Of a DNA stretch of 64,000 bases, positions 41,754-50,416 are shown piece by piece. The DNA comes from a virus. Both the position numbers and the translations under genes were made by a program. The notes under the pieces are model-generated. The model searched no databases. It worked only from the letters and a program-made list of their open reading frames with translations, and had not been told where the DNA came from. Numbering within the stretch: position 1 is the stretch's first letter; each line of letters starts with the position of its first letter. The stretch lies in IMG/VR virus record IMGVR_UViG_3300050821_008584, positions 62,001-126,000 of that record. One strand, given 5' to 3'.

Positions 41754-42937
41754 TGCGTGATCTCTTTGCTCCAGCCTGCGCCGCCTGCACCGCCAGGACC
41801 GCAAGTTGTGAATGAGAGACAACTTCCCGCTGCTCCTCCTGCAACACTAAAAGTTGCCCCACTATCAGTGAGGTTTGGCGAGCGAATAATAATCACGCCA
41901 CCACCTCCACCACCTCCCGCGCCTTGAGTATTCGCTCCAGAATTGCTTCCAGGGGAACCATTCGATGTAAACGAAGCCCCTGATGCCAAAGTAATCTTTG
42001 GCGCAACGAAAATCATTACACCACCACCATTTCCACCCGCACCACCGCTGCTACCTCCTGTACCACCTATTGCACCCCCGCCCATAACGTAATCAGTAGT
42101 AGCAATACCACCTTCTAAAAGAGATCGAATAACGTTGGTAGACGGAGCAGCTCCAACGCCTCCGGTTCCACCACTCGATCCCCCACCAGAACCCCCTAAC
42201 ACAATCGTAACTTGACTTCCCGCCGATAAACCCTTGTTTGAAGATCCATTTCCTCCTGCAGCAGTGCCGCCACCTCCACCACCGCCAGCGCCTCCAGAAT
42301 CACTTGCTCCATTAGCTTCTCCGGTCGCCACGAATGAACAAGCCGCACCGATAGTGATAGATACGGTAGCGCGAATGATTAACGAGGAGTTCAACAAATT
42401 ACTCGTTACTGTCGTAGTACCCGAGCAGGTATAGGTCGTGGCGTAAAAAATGCCTGAGCGATTTCCGCTAGAACTATCGGTTAAGGCTCCGTCTGAGCCG
42501 TCACCGTAATATGAAAGCCACCCAGGAGCAGAACTACCCGGAACATTCCCGATCGTTGATAACTCCCAATACGTACCATCGTTCACGATCCACATCGGCG
42601 TGTTGGCTGGCAGATCTCCAGCTGCCAAAACTGATGCGCCAAGCCATTTGCGAACGTGCTGCGCAGACCCACCATTGACGGCAATGGTCACATCGCCAGT
42701 ATTGGCCGTCGTCGTTTCGTAAAGAATCGCGGAATTGTCGCCGGCTGTGAAACTCGGCGTTGTCGAACAGCTTTGCACCGTTCCTGAGCCAGACGAATCG
42801 ATGCACAGCACGTTTGCGAAGTTCTGTGGAATCGTGACGTTGGTCTGCGCGGACATTCGCCGCGGCGAAGGTATCAAAAGCGAGAGCACAATAGCCGCCA
42901 GGACCAACGCACCGCTTGTGAGCAGAAATCGTTTCAC
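41750..42937 (-). CDS. Exported glycine-rich adhesin-like protein, 395 aa
   Basis: Start GTG at 42937 with GAGG seven bases upstream. MKRFLLTSGALVLAAIVLSLL and a following MSAQ are a signal peptide. The C-terminal 200 residues carry long polyglycine runs (such as GGAGGGGGGG) separated by short hydrophobic strands, the pattern of polyglycine-II sandwich adhesins known from T-even type fibre tips. The N-terminal half includes GGSAQHVRKWLGASVLAAGD, a motif often seen in phage tail proteins. Receptor binding is a reasonable inference. Confidence 0.65.
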   Translation of the reverse strand: MKRFLLTSGALVLAAIVLSLLIPSPRRMSAQTNVTIPQNFANVLCIDSSGSGTVQSCSTTPSFTAGDNSAILYETTTANTGDVTIAVNGGSAQHVRKWLGASVLAAGDLPANTPMWIVNDGTYWELSTIGNVPGSSAPGWLSYYGDGSDGALTDSSSGNRSGIFYATTYTCSGTTTVTSNLLNSSLIIRATVSITIGAACSFVATGEANGASDSGGAGGGGGGGTAAGGNGSSNKGLSAGSQVTIVLGGSGGGSSGGTGGVGAAPSTNVIRSLLEGGIATTDYVMGGGAIGGTGGSSGGAGGNGGGVMIFVAPKITLASGASFTSNGSPGSNSGANTQGAGGGGGGGVIIIRSPNLTDSGATFSVAGGAAGSCLSFTTCGPGGAGGAGWSKEITQ

Positions 42938-42938
42938 G

Positions 42939-43238
42939 TTAGACCTCGATTCCGTAAGACCTCAGCGCGTAGTTCCTCTCAAGCATGCGATCAATTTGCT
43001 GACGCCAAGTCACACACGGCGCGCCGAGCGTGCGAGCGCCCCAACAGCCAAGACATAGATAGCCCATGCAACCCTTGCACTGGTTCGGCATGTTCTTCGG
43101 CGTCCATCCAGGCGGGATGATCACAATTTTATTGCAATGGCTACATGTGCATGTCTCGTGTTCGATGGGAATCTTGTACGTGCGACCAGTTGGATCGCCG
43201 GGATCAGTGATGATTCCGTAGCCTTGAGGTTTAAGCAT
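42939..43238 (-). CDS. Small zinc-binding protein, 99 aa
   Basis: The sequence has three CxxC-type clusters: CTCSHC, CKGCMGYLCLGCWG and one further Cys, typical of a zinc-ribbon or treble-clef protein. The N-terminus contains GYGIITDPGDPTGRTYKIP. This set is common in phage genomes but its function is not known to me. It overlaps the 42-residue zinc protein gene by eight bases. Confidence 0.6.
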   Translation of the reverse strand: MLKPQGYGIITDPGDPTGRTYKIPIEHETCTCSHCNKIVIIPPGWTPKNMPNQCKGCMGYLCLGCWGARTLGAPCVTWRQQIDRMLERNYALRSYGIEV

Positions 43239-43359
43239 GTGTGGCTTTCTTCTTGCGCATCACTCGCGCTCTTCGTCGGCAACGACTGCATTGAAAAAAT
43301 GGTTCATCTCCTGCAGTCCTGGGACGCCCACACCTAGTGCACGGATCCAGCTTGGTCAC
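43231..43359 (-). CDS. Minimal zinc-ribbon protein, 42 aa
   Basis: The GTG at 43359 overlaps the stop of the upstream methyltransferase-like gene (GTGA), with GGAGAAGG just before it. The product reads VTKLDPCTRCGRP, then FFQCSRCRRRAR and a basic end: two CxxC pairs spaced 14 residues apart, which is enough for a zinc knuckle. The stop at 43231 lies inside the start of the next gene. The overlap on both sides and the intact zinc pattern support it as a real gene. Confidence 0.6.
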   Translation of the reverse strand: MTKLDPCTRCGRPRTAGDEPFFQCSRCRRRARVMRKKKATHA

Positions 43360-43997
43360 GCCTTCTCCAATTCGGCGTTCGCCCGATCGAGTTCTTCGCG
43401 CAACACCGGCGGCAAATACAGCCTGACGTCAGCCATCACGTCTGCACGCGGCCGCATCGGTGCTGGCTGTGCCGGAGTTGGTAGCACGTAACCGAATACA
43501 TCCCCGCCCGGGAGATCCGTGAATCGCTGATGCTTCACGCCCATCAACTCATCTAGTGAGGCTAGAGTCGGCCAACCGAAATCTGTCAACCGGAAGGTGC
43601 TCCAGTCATCGATGAGGATTACAGGTTTTGTCGCCCACTCGAGATCCTTGATGATCTGCAACTCCTCGACCAGCGGACAGAGCCCGTGTTCTTTCGGTGC
43701 AGTGCCATTCTTCCAGTCGGCGTCGCCTTTGACGAAATGCGCGTCGAGCCAAAAGACCGTAGAGATCTTCGGGTCGACTACCTTGCGCAAGATGTCTGGG
43801 CTATTGCCGTAATATATGCTGACGTTGGAGAAACCATTGAAGCGTTCAACAGCGGCCTTGTGACGAACTGGATGAAGTTCTATGGAAATGCACTCTGCAT
43901 AAACCTGCGCGGCCGCAGCAAGTGTCTTACCTTCGCCGACGCCGGTTTCAATGAAGCGCTGGGCGGGCCAACGGGAAAACTCTTCAAGATGCCCCAT
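43356..43997 (-). CDS. Class I SAM-dependent methyltransferase-like protein
   Basis: Residues 12-30 carry the motif-I-like RFIETGVGEGKTLAAAA, followed by ISIELHPVRH as the acidic end of the second strand, and FWLDAHFVKGD and VILIDDW as later strands. This is the usual order of a Rossmann-fold methyltransferase; the substrate is unknown. It might modify a sugar or a protein, in line with the methyltransferases in the sugar island. The last 40 residues are a helical Arg/Glu-rich tail. Confidence 0.6.
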   Translation of the reverse strand: MGHLEEFSRWPAQRFIETGVGEGKTLAAAAQVYAECISIELHPVRHKAAVERFNGFSNVSIYYGNSPDILRKVVDPKISTVFWLDAHFVKGDADWKNGTAPKEHGLCPLVEELQIIKDLEWATKPVILIDDWSTFRLTDFGWPTLASLDELMGVKHQRFTDLPGGDVFGYVLPTPAQPAPMRPRADVMADVRLYLPPVLREELDRANAELEKA

Positions 43998-44038
43998 GCA
44001 CCGAGGGTATCAGAATAACGCAACAGCTAGAACCAAAA

Positions 44039-44566
44039 TTAGGCAGAGGCCGCTTGCGCTCGCCGAGCTTGGTGGGGACAGATGCCGTGATTCAATTCCT
44101 TGCCTAGGTTGCAATTCCAACAATTCAACTCGAAATTATCCTTCGGGAAACCTTGCGCTTTGAGCCAGCGATAAAAACGATTGCCAGCCGCGGTGCGGCT
44201 GCCAAATAGAGATTTTCTATGTGCAGCGCCTTCACCATCAATGTGATGAATAGTCAAAAGCTGCCAATTATCTTCACCACAACAGGTACACTTGCCACCA
44301 TACGCAGCGACAACTTCTTTTTTGAGTTCGCGGGTACGTTCGTGGGCCTGCTCATGAATATATTCTTTGCCCATCTTTTCAGCCCAACGCCTGGCGCGAT
44401 TATTAGCTGCCTGACGATATTCCGGAGAATCTCGACGGCGGTTGGCTGAGCGGACACGTTCGTATTCGGAGAGTTGTGCCCGATGAGCAGCGCGGTACTC
44501 GCGCATATACCGCTTCGTCGCTTCTTCGGGAGTTTCACCTTCGCGGCACTTATATCCATGTGGCAT
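44039..44566 (-). CDS. HNH endonuclease (minus strand)
   Basis: The 175-residue protein has a basic helical N-terminal half (about 1-90) and a C-terminal HNH domain: CTCCGE, LLTIHHIDGEG and ELNCWNCNLGKELNHG, with the two CxxC pairs of the zinc site and the HH pair of the active site. It differs from the plus-strand HNH genes and lacks their leader. It sits between the connector-like genes and the methyltransferase-like gene as a likely homing insertion. Confidence 0.75.
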   Translation of the reverse strand: MPHGYKCREGETPEEATKRYMREYRAAHRAQLSEYERVRSANRRRDSPEYRQAANNRARRWAEKMGKEYIHEQAHERTRELKKEVVAAYGGKCTCCGEDNWQLLTIHHIDGEGAAHRKSLFGSRTAAGNRFYRWLKAQGFPKDNFELNCWNCNLGKELNHGICPHQARRAQAASA

Positions 44567-44637
44567 GCCGGAAAGCTTAGCACAGACCGGAGTATTTTGG
44601 TAATATTGTTATATAGTGTTGATAATAAATAACTTAT

Positions 44638-45054
44638 TCATTCCCAGAAATGACAGTGGGCGTCCGACACGCCCGTGTACGCGCTCGACTGCGATCTGAG
44701 GTTGATCGTATTCGCCGCAGTCGGAGGCGTGACCAACTCGCCGCCAGGTGCCGCGACCCACCGATAAGTGGCGCGCATGTTCAAGTCCATCGGCCCGAAT
44801 ATGATCACACCTGGCGTGCCCTGCTCGGCCGTATAGTTCGTTGCACCGATCGAGGTTGACGCGCCGTCGTTCGCTTCAAGCGGGTTCGGCACCGAGGCTG
44901 TGGAAGTGCCAACTGTGCCCGACATACGGATCGCTTCCCACTGTGTCGAGTTATCAGCCGGCGTGCCCGAGGTGCCAACGGTAAAGTCATAGATCGTCGG
45001 CGTTACAGCCGCAGTTGCAGCAATGGAGAGAGCTGACTTGTACGAGCTAGCCAT
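44638..45054 (-). CDS. Virion protein near the head-tail connector, 138 aa
   Basis: The ATG at 45054 (MASSYKSALSIAATAAVTPT) is used because upstream starts overlap the glycosyltransferase gene. The product is beta-rich, has no signal peptide and ends in DAHCHFWE. It is of the kind encoded near head-tail joining proteins. An AT-rich stretch of 70 bases follows. The exact role is unknown. Confidence 0.5.
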   Translation of the reverse strand: MASSYKSALSIAATAAVTPTIYDFTVGTSGTPADNSTQWEAIRMSGTVGTSTASVPNPLEANDGASTSIGATNYTAEQGTPGVIIFGPMDLNMRATYRWVAAPGGELVTPPTAANTINLRSQSSAYTGVSDAHCHFWE

Positions 45055-45091
45055 CACTGCAATCGTTCCAGTCAAATTGAATCTACGCAAG

Positions 45092-46174
45092 TTAGTTCTC
45101 CTTTTGGTGCAACAGCCAAACACGCAAAGCCGCTGTCACCTGATCAAGAGTATGTTCGTAGCCTTTGCCTTCACCACGGAAAATTTGCATCGAGGGATAC
45201 CACGGTGTCGAGGATCCTGCTTTCCCCCACTTGGCATCGTTAAAGTCGCCAAGTATCGCCCATGCCGGTTTCCCCATTGCACCAGCTAGGTGCAACACTG
45301 CGGTATCGACACTCAAAACCAAATCGCAAGCAGAGATGAGCGCAATCGTGTCACGCCAGTCTTGGATTAGTCCGCTACCTAACGTAAGCGGAATGACTTC
45401 ATCGTTGTCGTCGCCGTAATTGTAAATTGTCTCCATGAATCGATCGCCGAGCGAGGTAGGGACAGAACGGAATTTGAAAACGTCGCCTTTCTCACCTGCG
45501 CCGAGTTTGGCACCTATGCGAAGACCGCGCGTACGCGGAACGCTGATAGGCTCAATATACGGGCCATTCCACAAAACCGTTTCTGGCGTCATCTGAAAGA
45601 GCTGCATGAACTCGAACAAATGAATCCAGATATCCCACTTGCGGTGGTCCTTCATGTTCACGGTGGCGAGTGAAGGTTGGCGCAAGAACACGGGAACCAA
45701 GTCAGACGTCGGCGCGAAACTCACGTTGCAGTTGAACCGGCGCGCGACTTCAGGAATGTAGCGTGCGAGCATGAATATATCGCCAAATCCGCCGGCTGGA
45801 ACTACGAGCACTTCTTTGCCGGTAAGGTCCTGGCCACGCCACTTTTCGCCGCCACCTTCAAAAGGATTCTCAACCAGCGGAGACCAGTACTTCCAGGCCT
45901 CGAGCCACTGGCCATCACGGAAAAGCGCTTCACCGTATGCGCCACGGTACTTTTCTGGTCGACCTTTATAAGCAATGCTCAGCCAATGCAGCCCTTCGTC
46001 AAATCCGCCGCTATGGCTAAGTGCAATGCCTATGTCGTAGGCGCGTTCTGGCGTGGGATCGAGTTCGTAGGCGTCTCGATAAAGCACGGCAGCTGTGGCA
46101 GGATCACCTGAAAAATATGCGCCATGCGCCTCTACGGCTTTATTCTGGGCAGACTTGTTGATGGAAAAAACCAT
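45092..46174 (-). CDS. TPR-containing glycosyltransferase (GT9/GT41-like), 360 aa
   Basis: The ATG at 46174 begins two or three TPR-like helix pairs (ERAYDIGIALSHSGGFDEG and neighbours), followed by a GT-B-type domain with VLVVPAGGFGDIFMLARYIPEV and the donor-site part CDLVLSVDTAVLHLAGAMGKPAWAI (read in pieces). The last phrase is typical of heptosyltransferase and O-GlcNAc-transferase-like families. It may modify a virion or host glycan. It splits the connector genes and carries an upstream copy of the repeated element. Confidence 0.75.
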   Translation of the reverse strand: MVFSINKSAQNKAVEAHGAYFSGDPATAAVLYRDAYELDPTPERAYDIGIALSHSGGFDEGLHWLSIAYKGRPEKYRGAYGEALFRDGQWLEAWKYWSPLVENPFEGGGEKWRGQDLTGKEVLVVPAGGFGDIFMLARYIPEVARRFNCNVSFAPTSDLVPVFLRQPSLATVNMKDHRKWDIWIHLFEFMQLFQMTPETVLWNGPYIEPISVPRTRGLRIGAKLGAGEKGDVFKFRSVPTSLGDRFMETIYNYGDDNDEVIPLTLGSGLIQDWRDTIALISACDLVLSVDTAVLHLAGAMGKPAWAILGDFNDAKWGKAGSSTPWYPSMQIFRGEGKGYEHTLDQVTAALRVWLLHQKEN

Positions 46175-46200
46175 TCGAGAACCAACAGGGACGCTACTAT

Positions 46201-46229
46201 ACAAAAGCAACAGCAACAACAAGAATTAT
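46201..46229 (-). promoter_or_regulatory. Repeated upstream element, copy C
   Basis: CAAAAGCAACAGCAACAACA and the following AGAATTATT match 61048-61078 except for two missing A residues. The element lies 27 bases upstream of the TPR-glycosyltransferase start and touches the stop of the gp10-like gene. It may be a promoter or leader part, as for copies at 29945 and 61038. Confidence 0.5.
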
Positions 46230-46717
46230 TCGTTGAGGCTATCCAGGATGGATTGCTGGAGTTCGGATTTGATTTTAGCGGAATTCTCTTCGAGAGACGA
46301 GCGCATGTACGATCTAGCGGGTAGAGGTGGATGCATGACGCGCTTTGCAAAAACCTGCTTGCCATCCATTAAAAATGCCAAGGCCCGAGCTTTCACAGCG
46401 AATACCGGATAGGCGTGAGTGCCACCGTATTCTTGCACACTTGCATACATGGCTGCGCCGCCTCCAGCCGTTACCCCGCCAACAATATTGGTTCCTTCGA
46501 GCGCGGCCGGGATCGCGCGCACACTTCCAGAGAGTATGCCACTGCGGCGTTGCAATACTTGGCCCGACAGTTTTTCGCTCTTGATCTTACCTTCCAAAAG
46601 AAACATGAGTGCATTCATTTTGTTCGTAATGACTTGAATAATCCGCGGCCCTGCCGCACGCAACTTGGCGATCAGAGTTGCATCATTCTGCATGGTGATC
46701 TTAAGAGTATCAGGCAT
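46226..46717 (-). CDS. HK97 gp10-like head-tail joining protein
   Basis: The 163-residue protein shows the family pattern: an N-terminal long helix (LIAKLRAAGPRIIQVITNKM), the segment YASVQEYGGTHAYPVFAVKA and the closing HPPLPARSYMRSSLEE. Such proteins join the capsid connector to the tail. It lies downstream of the gp6-like connector gene in the order known from HK97-like phages. Confidence 0.8.
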   Translation of the reverse strand: MPDTLKITMQNDATLIAKLRAAGPRIIQVITNKMNALMFLLEGKIKSEKLSGQVLQRRSGILSGSVRAIPAALEGTNIVGGVTAGGGAAMYASVQEYGGTHAYPVFAVKARALAFLMDGKQVFAKRVMHPPLPARSYMRSSLEENSAKIKSELQQSILDSLNE

Positions 46718-46727
46718 GCGTTAGTCA

Positions 46728-47423
46728 CTACAAAGTACGCGTGTAGCGGTCCACGACCCACTGTGCGGCGATTGGTATATCCCAATCGCGATAACGAATC
46801 GTTCCACCGCCACCAGCCAAAGAGCGCGATGCTTCATCTGTATACGGCCGACGTTTGTAGTTTTGATGGACGACAATCTTGGCAGCTTGTGCTATGTCTG
46901 CCGGAACAGTGGCGTAGCCGGCCGTGTATTGGACTTCTATGTTTTGGATCCCTTTCCAAAAGCGCAAGCCTCCGCCTAAGGCGTAGAAGGGTCCAGCCTG
47001 CCACTGCGCAAAGATAGGGCTGGGCCCACCGGTTCCTGGAACTCCGCTTCTCAATGCAATACTTTTAGCATTTCCATCAATCACGTATCCCTGCACAGCA
47101 ACACCTGTGGATGGAGCCACACTCATTCCGTTGATATTCAAGAGTGTCACGGTTCTAATTGGCCTATTCTTCAAAAACAATCTGGTCGTTCCTGAACCGT
47201 CATGGAATTCATCGAAGTTACAAATTGCAGTGAATGGAGATTGCGCGAAATCAGTGTTTTGATCGCCAAGGCCAGTGCGGCTCAGAAACTCAAAGCCCCA
47301 GGCTGTGATGCATGCCTGGAGAAGCACATCATCATCGGTCGTGGATTGCTTGAGCCCAGGGATCCAGTCGTGCATGTCCTGAACCGAGATCAAGTCAAGT
47401 ACCGATGTGGTTGCGCCAGCCAT
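46728..47423 (-). CDS. Head-tail connector, HK97 gp6-like adaptor
   Basis: The 231-residue protein starts with helices (VLDLISVQDMHDWIPGLKQS and DDVLLQACITAWGFEFLSRT) typical of gp6-like adaptors, which bind the portal ring. A beta insert (RTVTLLNINGMSVAPS and around) and a C-terminal helix with AKIVVHQNYKRRP follow. The insert makes it longer than the family's usual 100-200 residues. It is encoded directly before the gp10-like protein. Confidence 0.75.
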   Translation of the reverse strand: MAGATTSVLDLISVQDMHDWIPGLKQSTTDDDVLLQACITAWGFEFLSRTGLGDQNTDFAQSPFTAICNFDEFHDGSGTTRLFLKNRPIRTVTLLNINGMSVAPSTGVAVQGYVIDGNAKSIALRSGVPGTGGPSPIFAQWQAGPFYALGGGLRFWKGIQNIEVQYTAGYATVPADIAQAAKIVVHQNYKRRPYTDEASRSLAGGGGTIRYRDWDIPIAAQWVVDRYTRTL

Positions 47424-47425
47424 GT

Positions 47426-47665
47426 CTATTGCAATGTCTTAATTGGAGTCCAATTGCCGAGCGGGAAGGGAGGATTCGGCACTGGCGTCGTCGGATAATT
47501 GGGTTGCGTATAAACAGCGATTGGCCAAGTGCCAACGAATTCATCGGCACCAACGGGAGAGGACGCAACCGCAGAGTTCACGGCCGGTACACGGTAATCG
47601 GATTGAACAAAGTTGCCGGCCCAGGTCGGCCCGGTTATCCCCATCGGATTAAGTTGGAATGCCAT
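47426..47665 (-). CDS. Small Pro/Gly-rich protein, 79 aa
   Basis: There is no signal peptide or helix; the sequence is rich in Pro, Asn, Gly, Val. The phrase GITGPTWAGNFVQSD recalls the ends GVIGPAWPGNYHQPS and TVAGPAWPGNYHQPS of the two small proteins encoded among the tRNA genes. A minor capsid or adaptor role is possible because it is encoded just before the connector gene. Confidence 0.55.
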   Translation of the reverse strand: MAFQLNPMGITGPTWAGNFVQSDYRVPAVNSAVASSPVGADEFVGTWPIAVYTQPNYPTTPVPNPPFPLGNWTPIKTLQ

Positions 47666-47674
47666 GATTGCTCC

Positions 47675-48535
47675 TCAAATCTCTCCGGCGTAGGCAAGCG
47701 CTGCCGGCATGTCTCCAACAAAAGTATAGGTGCCCATATGCGTGGTGCGCACATGGGGAAGCATCCAGATCTTGTAACCGAGATCGGAACAATTTTTACA
47801 AAACCAGAAATCTTCGGAATCGTAGAGGCGCGTTTCCGGATTTACGCCCACCCTGAAGAAATCGTGTATCTGGCCAGGAAGCGTACCTGATTCGCCGTGC
47901 GGTGCCTCATACCAGCGGTCGGGATAAGCCTTCTTGAATTTCAAAAAGACTTCCCTCTTGATCATCAGCAAGCCTGTACCCATTTGTTTCATTATCTCTG
48001 GCTTGTCGACTTGGATTACCTTTTCTTCGAAAGGCAGGAAGCGCATAACGAAATCGCCTGCAATTCTGGGAAACTCTGCTGGATCGATCTCCATGCCGTC
48101 GCGCTGGAATTGTTGCGCTAGGCTATTGACGTCTGAGCCATTTTGACAAATCGCTTCATTCTCCTTTACCCACTGAAACACACGCTTAGTGATGGCGTGC
48201 TGGACGCGATCCCAGCGAATGGACTTTTTGGAGCAGGGAACGCCGACGATATCGACATCCATTTCCAGCATGGCGAGAATATCGAGCGCATCGAATCCAA
48301 TGTCGGCGTCGATAAACACAGCATGTGTCCTCGAGCTATCTTTCAGATAGCTGTCTGCCAATGTATTGCGAGCGCGGGAGATCAGCGATTCATTGATGAC
48401 GTTGCTCCAGCCGAAGTCGATCCCTCTCTCGCGGCACAAAAGCGCGAGTTGCAAGAAGGAAGAATGATAATTCATGGAAAGCTGGCCACCGTACATAGGG
48501 GTAAGGATCGAGAGGGACTTACCGCGTAGGCTCAC
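47675..48535 (-). CDS. GT-A-type glycosyltransferase, 286 aa
   Basis: The GTG at 48535 starts a protein with the features of family-2-like transferases: ISRARNTLADSYLKD, the metal-binding HAVFIDADIGF (DxD near residue 76) and a later WYEAPHGESG with DSEDFWFCKNC. The sugar donor is unknown. It is the last gene of the sugar island and probably adds sugars to phage DNA, virion or host surface molecules; which one cannot be told. Confidence 0.75.
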   Translation of the reverse strand: MSLRGKSLSILTPMYGGQLSMNYHSSFLQLALLCRERGIDFGWSNVINESLISRARNTLADSYLKDSSRTHAVFIDADIGFDALDILAMLEMDVDIVGVPCSKKSIRWDRVQHAITKRVFQWVKENEAICQNGSDVNSLAQQFQRDGMEIDPAEFPRIAGDFVMRFLPFEEKVIQVDKPEIMKQMGTGLLMIKREVFLKFKKAYPDRWYEAPHGESGTLPGQIHDFFRVGVNPETRLYDSEDFWFCKNCSDLGYKIWMLPHVRTTHMGTYTFVGDMPAALAYAGEI

Positions 48536-48555
48536 GGAAGAATACTACCATGCTT

Positions 48556-49371
48556 CTAGACTACTTCGGCGGTTTTCAATTTACCAATGCCCTCTGATTC
48601 ATTGATTTGATCTGCAGCTGCGGAAAGGCAGGCATCTACACCAACCGTCTTAGCTACGTATTGAAACATACGGTTATCGCGGGGTAGGCAGGGCCCTCCA
48701 TAGGGAGATCCAGGCTTCAAATAGGCGTTCCCTATGCGCGGATCGCTGCCAACGGCATCCATGATAATCGAAGAATCCGCGCCGAGTTCCTTGGCGACAA
48801 GATGCAATTGATTAGCCAGCGAAATCTTCATCGTCAAGGCACAATTCAAAGTGATCTTTGCTAGTTCCGCTTCGATCATACTCATACGCTTTACCGGCGC
48901 GGATGTCACGCGTTTATAGATTTCTTCGCATTGGTCGCCGGCCCCTTTGTGATTTGAGCCGATCAACACGATTGCAGGATTCAATAGATCGCGGCGCACG
49001 TCGGCGAGCCGGATAAACTCAGGCTTATAACAGATGTTTGGGCCAACCATTTCAAGGAATTTGTTGCAACTACCTGGCGTCGTCGTGCTGCCGATGATGT
49101 AGAGATAATCATGTTTCTTCTGGACGGCTGCGTGACGAGAGAACCGTTCTAAGGCTTCAAATAAATGCGCATTGGAAAATGAGCCATCCGGATTAGACGG
49201 CGTTTGAACGATGAAGATGGCCGCATCAGAGCGGTCGACAGCCTCTGCTCCATTGCATTCTGTTTTCGCTGGATCCAGGTCATAGCCAATCGCTTGGAAG
49301 CCGATGTAGCGCAGCATCTCTAGTAGTGGGAGTCCTACGCGTCCTAATCCACACACACATATTCTCTCCAT
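48556..49371 (-). CDS. Short UDP-glucose/GDP-mannose dehydrogenase-like protein, 271 aa
   Basis: The Rossmann N-terminus has GLGRVG at 8-13 and the family core AELAKITLNCALTMKISLAN; catalytic C228 lies in SPYGGPCLPRDN. The enzyme family oxidises UDP-glucose or GDP-mannose to the uronic acid. Full-length members have about 400-450 residues; here the C-terminal sugar-binding domain is missing, so activity is uncertain. It might act with a partner or as a different oxidoreductase. The start at 49371 overlaps the GIY-YIG stop by one base. Confidence 0.75.
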   Translation of the reverse strand: MERICVCGLGRVGLPLLEMLRYIGFQAIGYDLDPAKTECNGAEAVDRSDAAIFIVQTPSNPDGSFSNAHLFEALERFSRHAAVQKKHDYLYIIGSTTTPGSCNKFLEMVGPNICYKPEFIRLADVRRDLLNPAIVLIGSNHKGAGDQCEEIYKRVTSAPVKRMSMIEAELAKITLNCALTMKISLANQLHLVAKELGADSSIIMDAVGSDPRIGNAYLKPGSPYGGPCLPRDNRMFQYVAKTVGVDACLSAAADQINESEGIGKLKTAEVV

Positions 49372-50216
49372 CACGATATCTCCAAACAAAATGCACATGC
49401 CGGATTATTTATGCCACGCTTAACGTGCCATCGGTTATGGCTAGCTTTAATGCGACCCCTTTTGCGACTTTCGGAATCTCCAGGAACACCAATACTCTTG
49501 CGACCGCCTCTACTCCTGCTTTCAGCAGTTCCAGGACTTCCATATAACTCGGCGTAGCGACGACCTCCACCAGGAATAGGATATTTGTGTAGTTCCCAAC
49601 GACGCTTACCTCCAGTAGAGGCAGCACGTTTGATGGCTTCAGGAAAATTATGAACCGTCAATCCGGCATTTCGAAATGCTCTAGTAATTGTCTCGCGCGA
49701 AAATCCAAGCTCCTTCGAGAGAGCATTGATCGAAACGCCTTCTGAATGTCTCTGATAAAGAGAGGCAATGTCACCATCGAATAATCTATCCGGTGGCATA
49801 CCGCGTGCCCTGCGACGCGCCATAACGCGTGCATTCCGTTGTGTGACATAGCACTCTTTGCAATATTTGGCTACGCGCCAAGAGCAATAAGTAACCGACG
49901 CGCCACAGACAGTGCAAGGCGTTGTACGAGTTGGCGGTGCTGAGCCGCCAACAGCAACGTTGTAGCCGAATGTTTTGTGAGTAGACTGAAGGAGTATGAT
50001 CCAGACTCGTTCCAAGTTGTCGAGTGAGCTTTTAATTGCGCTAGTAGAGAGTATGGATATCTCAAAGTTCCGTTGGCCATATTTGCTAACGGCAGCGCAG
50101 ATTCGGCTCCCTCGGCACTCTTGCCGATGTTGTGCCCACCTTTTCGCTAGCGGTTTTACCGTCTGGCCTACGTAGACCTTATCGTTGATACAGTTCTGAA
50201 TGCAGTAAATTATCAT
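49371..50216 (-). CDS. GIY-YIG homing endonuclease with zinc finger and HTH
   Basis: The N-terminal domain has MIIYCIQNCINDKVYVGQT (GIY and YIG strands), KRWAQHRQEC with the Arg, and NLERVWIILLQ with the catalytic Glu. A zinc finger (CTVCGASVTYC and CKECY) and a helix-turn-helix (VSINALSKELGFSRETITRA) follow, then a basic NUMOD-like region (YAELYGSPGTAES). The gene overlaps neighbours on both sides by one to four bases within the sugar island and is a mobile insertion there. Confidence 0.85.
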   Translation of the reverse strand: MIIYCIQNCINDKVYVGQTVKPLAKRWAQHRQECRGSRICAAVSKYGQRNFEISILSTSAIKSSLDNLERVWIILLQSTHKTFGYNVAVGGSAPPTRTTPCTVCGASVTYCSWRVAKYCKECYVTQRNARVMARRRARGMPPDRLFDGDIASLYQRHSEGVSINALSKELGFSRETITRAFRNAGLTVHNFPEAIKRAASTGGKRRWELHKYPIPGGGRRYAELYGSPGTAESRSRGGRKSIGVPGDSESRKRGRIKASHNRWHVKRGINNPACAFCLEIS

Positions 50217-50407
50217 CCTTCGGCTCGCCTTCCACAGCTTGGGCAGAACTTTGGCAGCTCAATGTAATCGCCGTCATAATCTTCAACGATCCACATGAAT
50301 TCGCAATTACCGGCGGAACATACCACGGTCACATATTCACACAAATCTGCCGGCAGCGGCTCTGAAGCCGTCAAAGTAGTTTCTTGAGTCAATCGATTGC
50401 CAGCCAT
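50213..50407 (-). CDS. Small zinc-ribbon protein, 64 aa
   Basis: It has VVCSAGNCEFMWIVED, then KFCPSCGRRAEG, a pair of metal-binding sites typical for a zinc ribbon. It overlaps the GIY-YIG gene by ATGA and follows a glycosyltransferase that itself ends in a zinc ribbon. Small zinc proteins recur next to the transferases of this island. The role is unknown. Confidence 0.6.
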   Translation of the reverse strand: MAGNRLTQETTLTASEPLPADLCEYVTVVCSAGNCEFMWIVEDYDGDYIELPKFCPSCGRRAEG

Positions 50408-50416
50408 GCTCAGACC

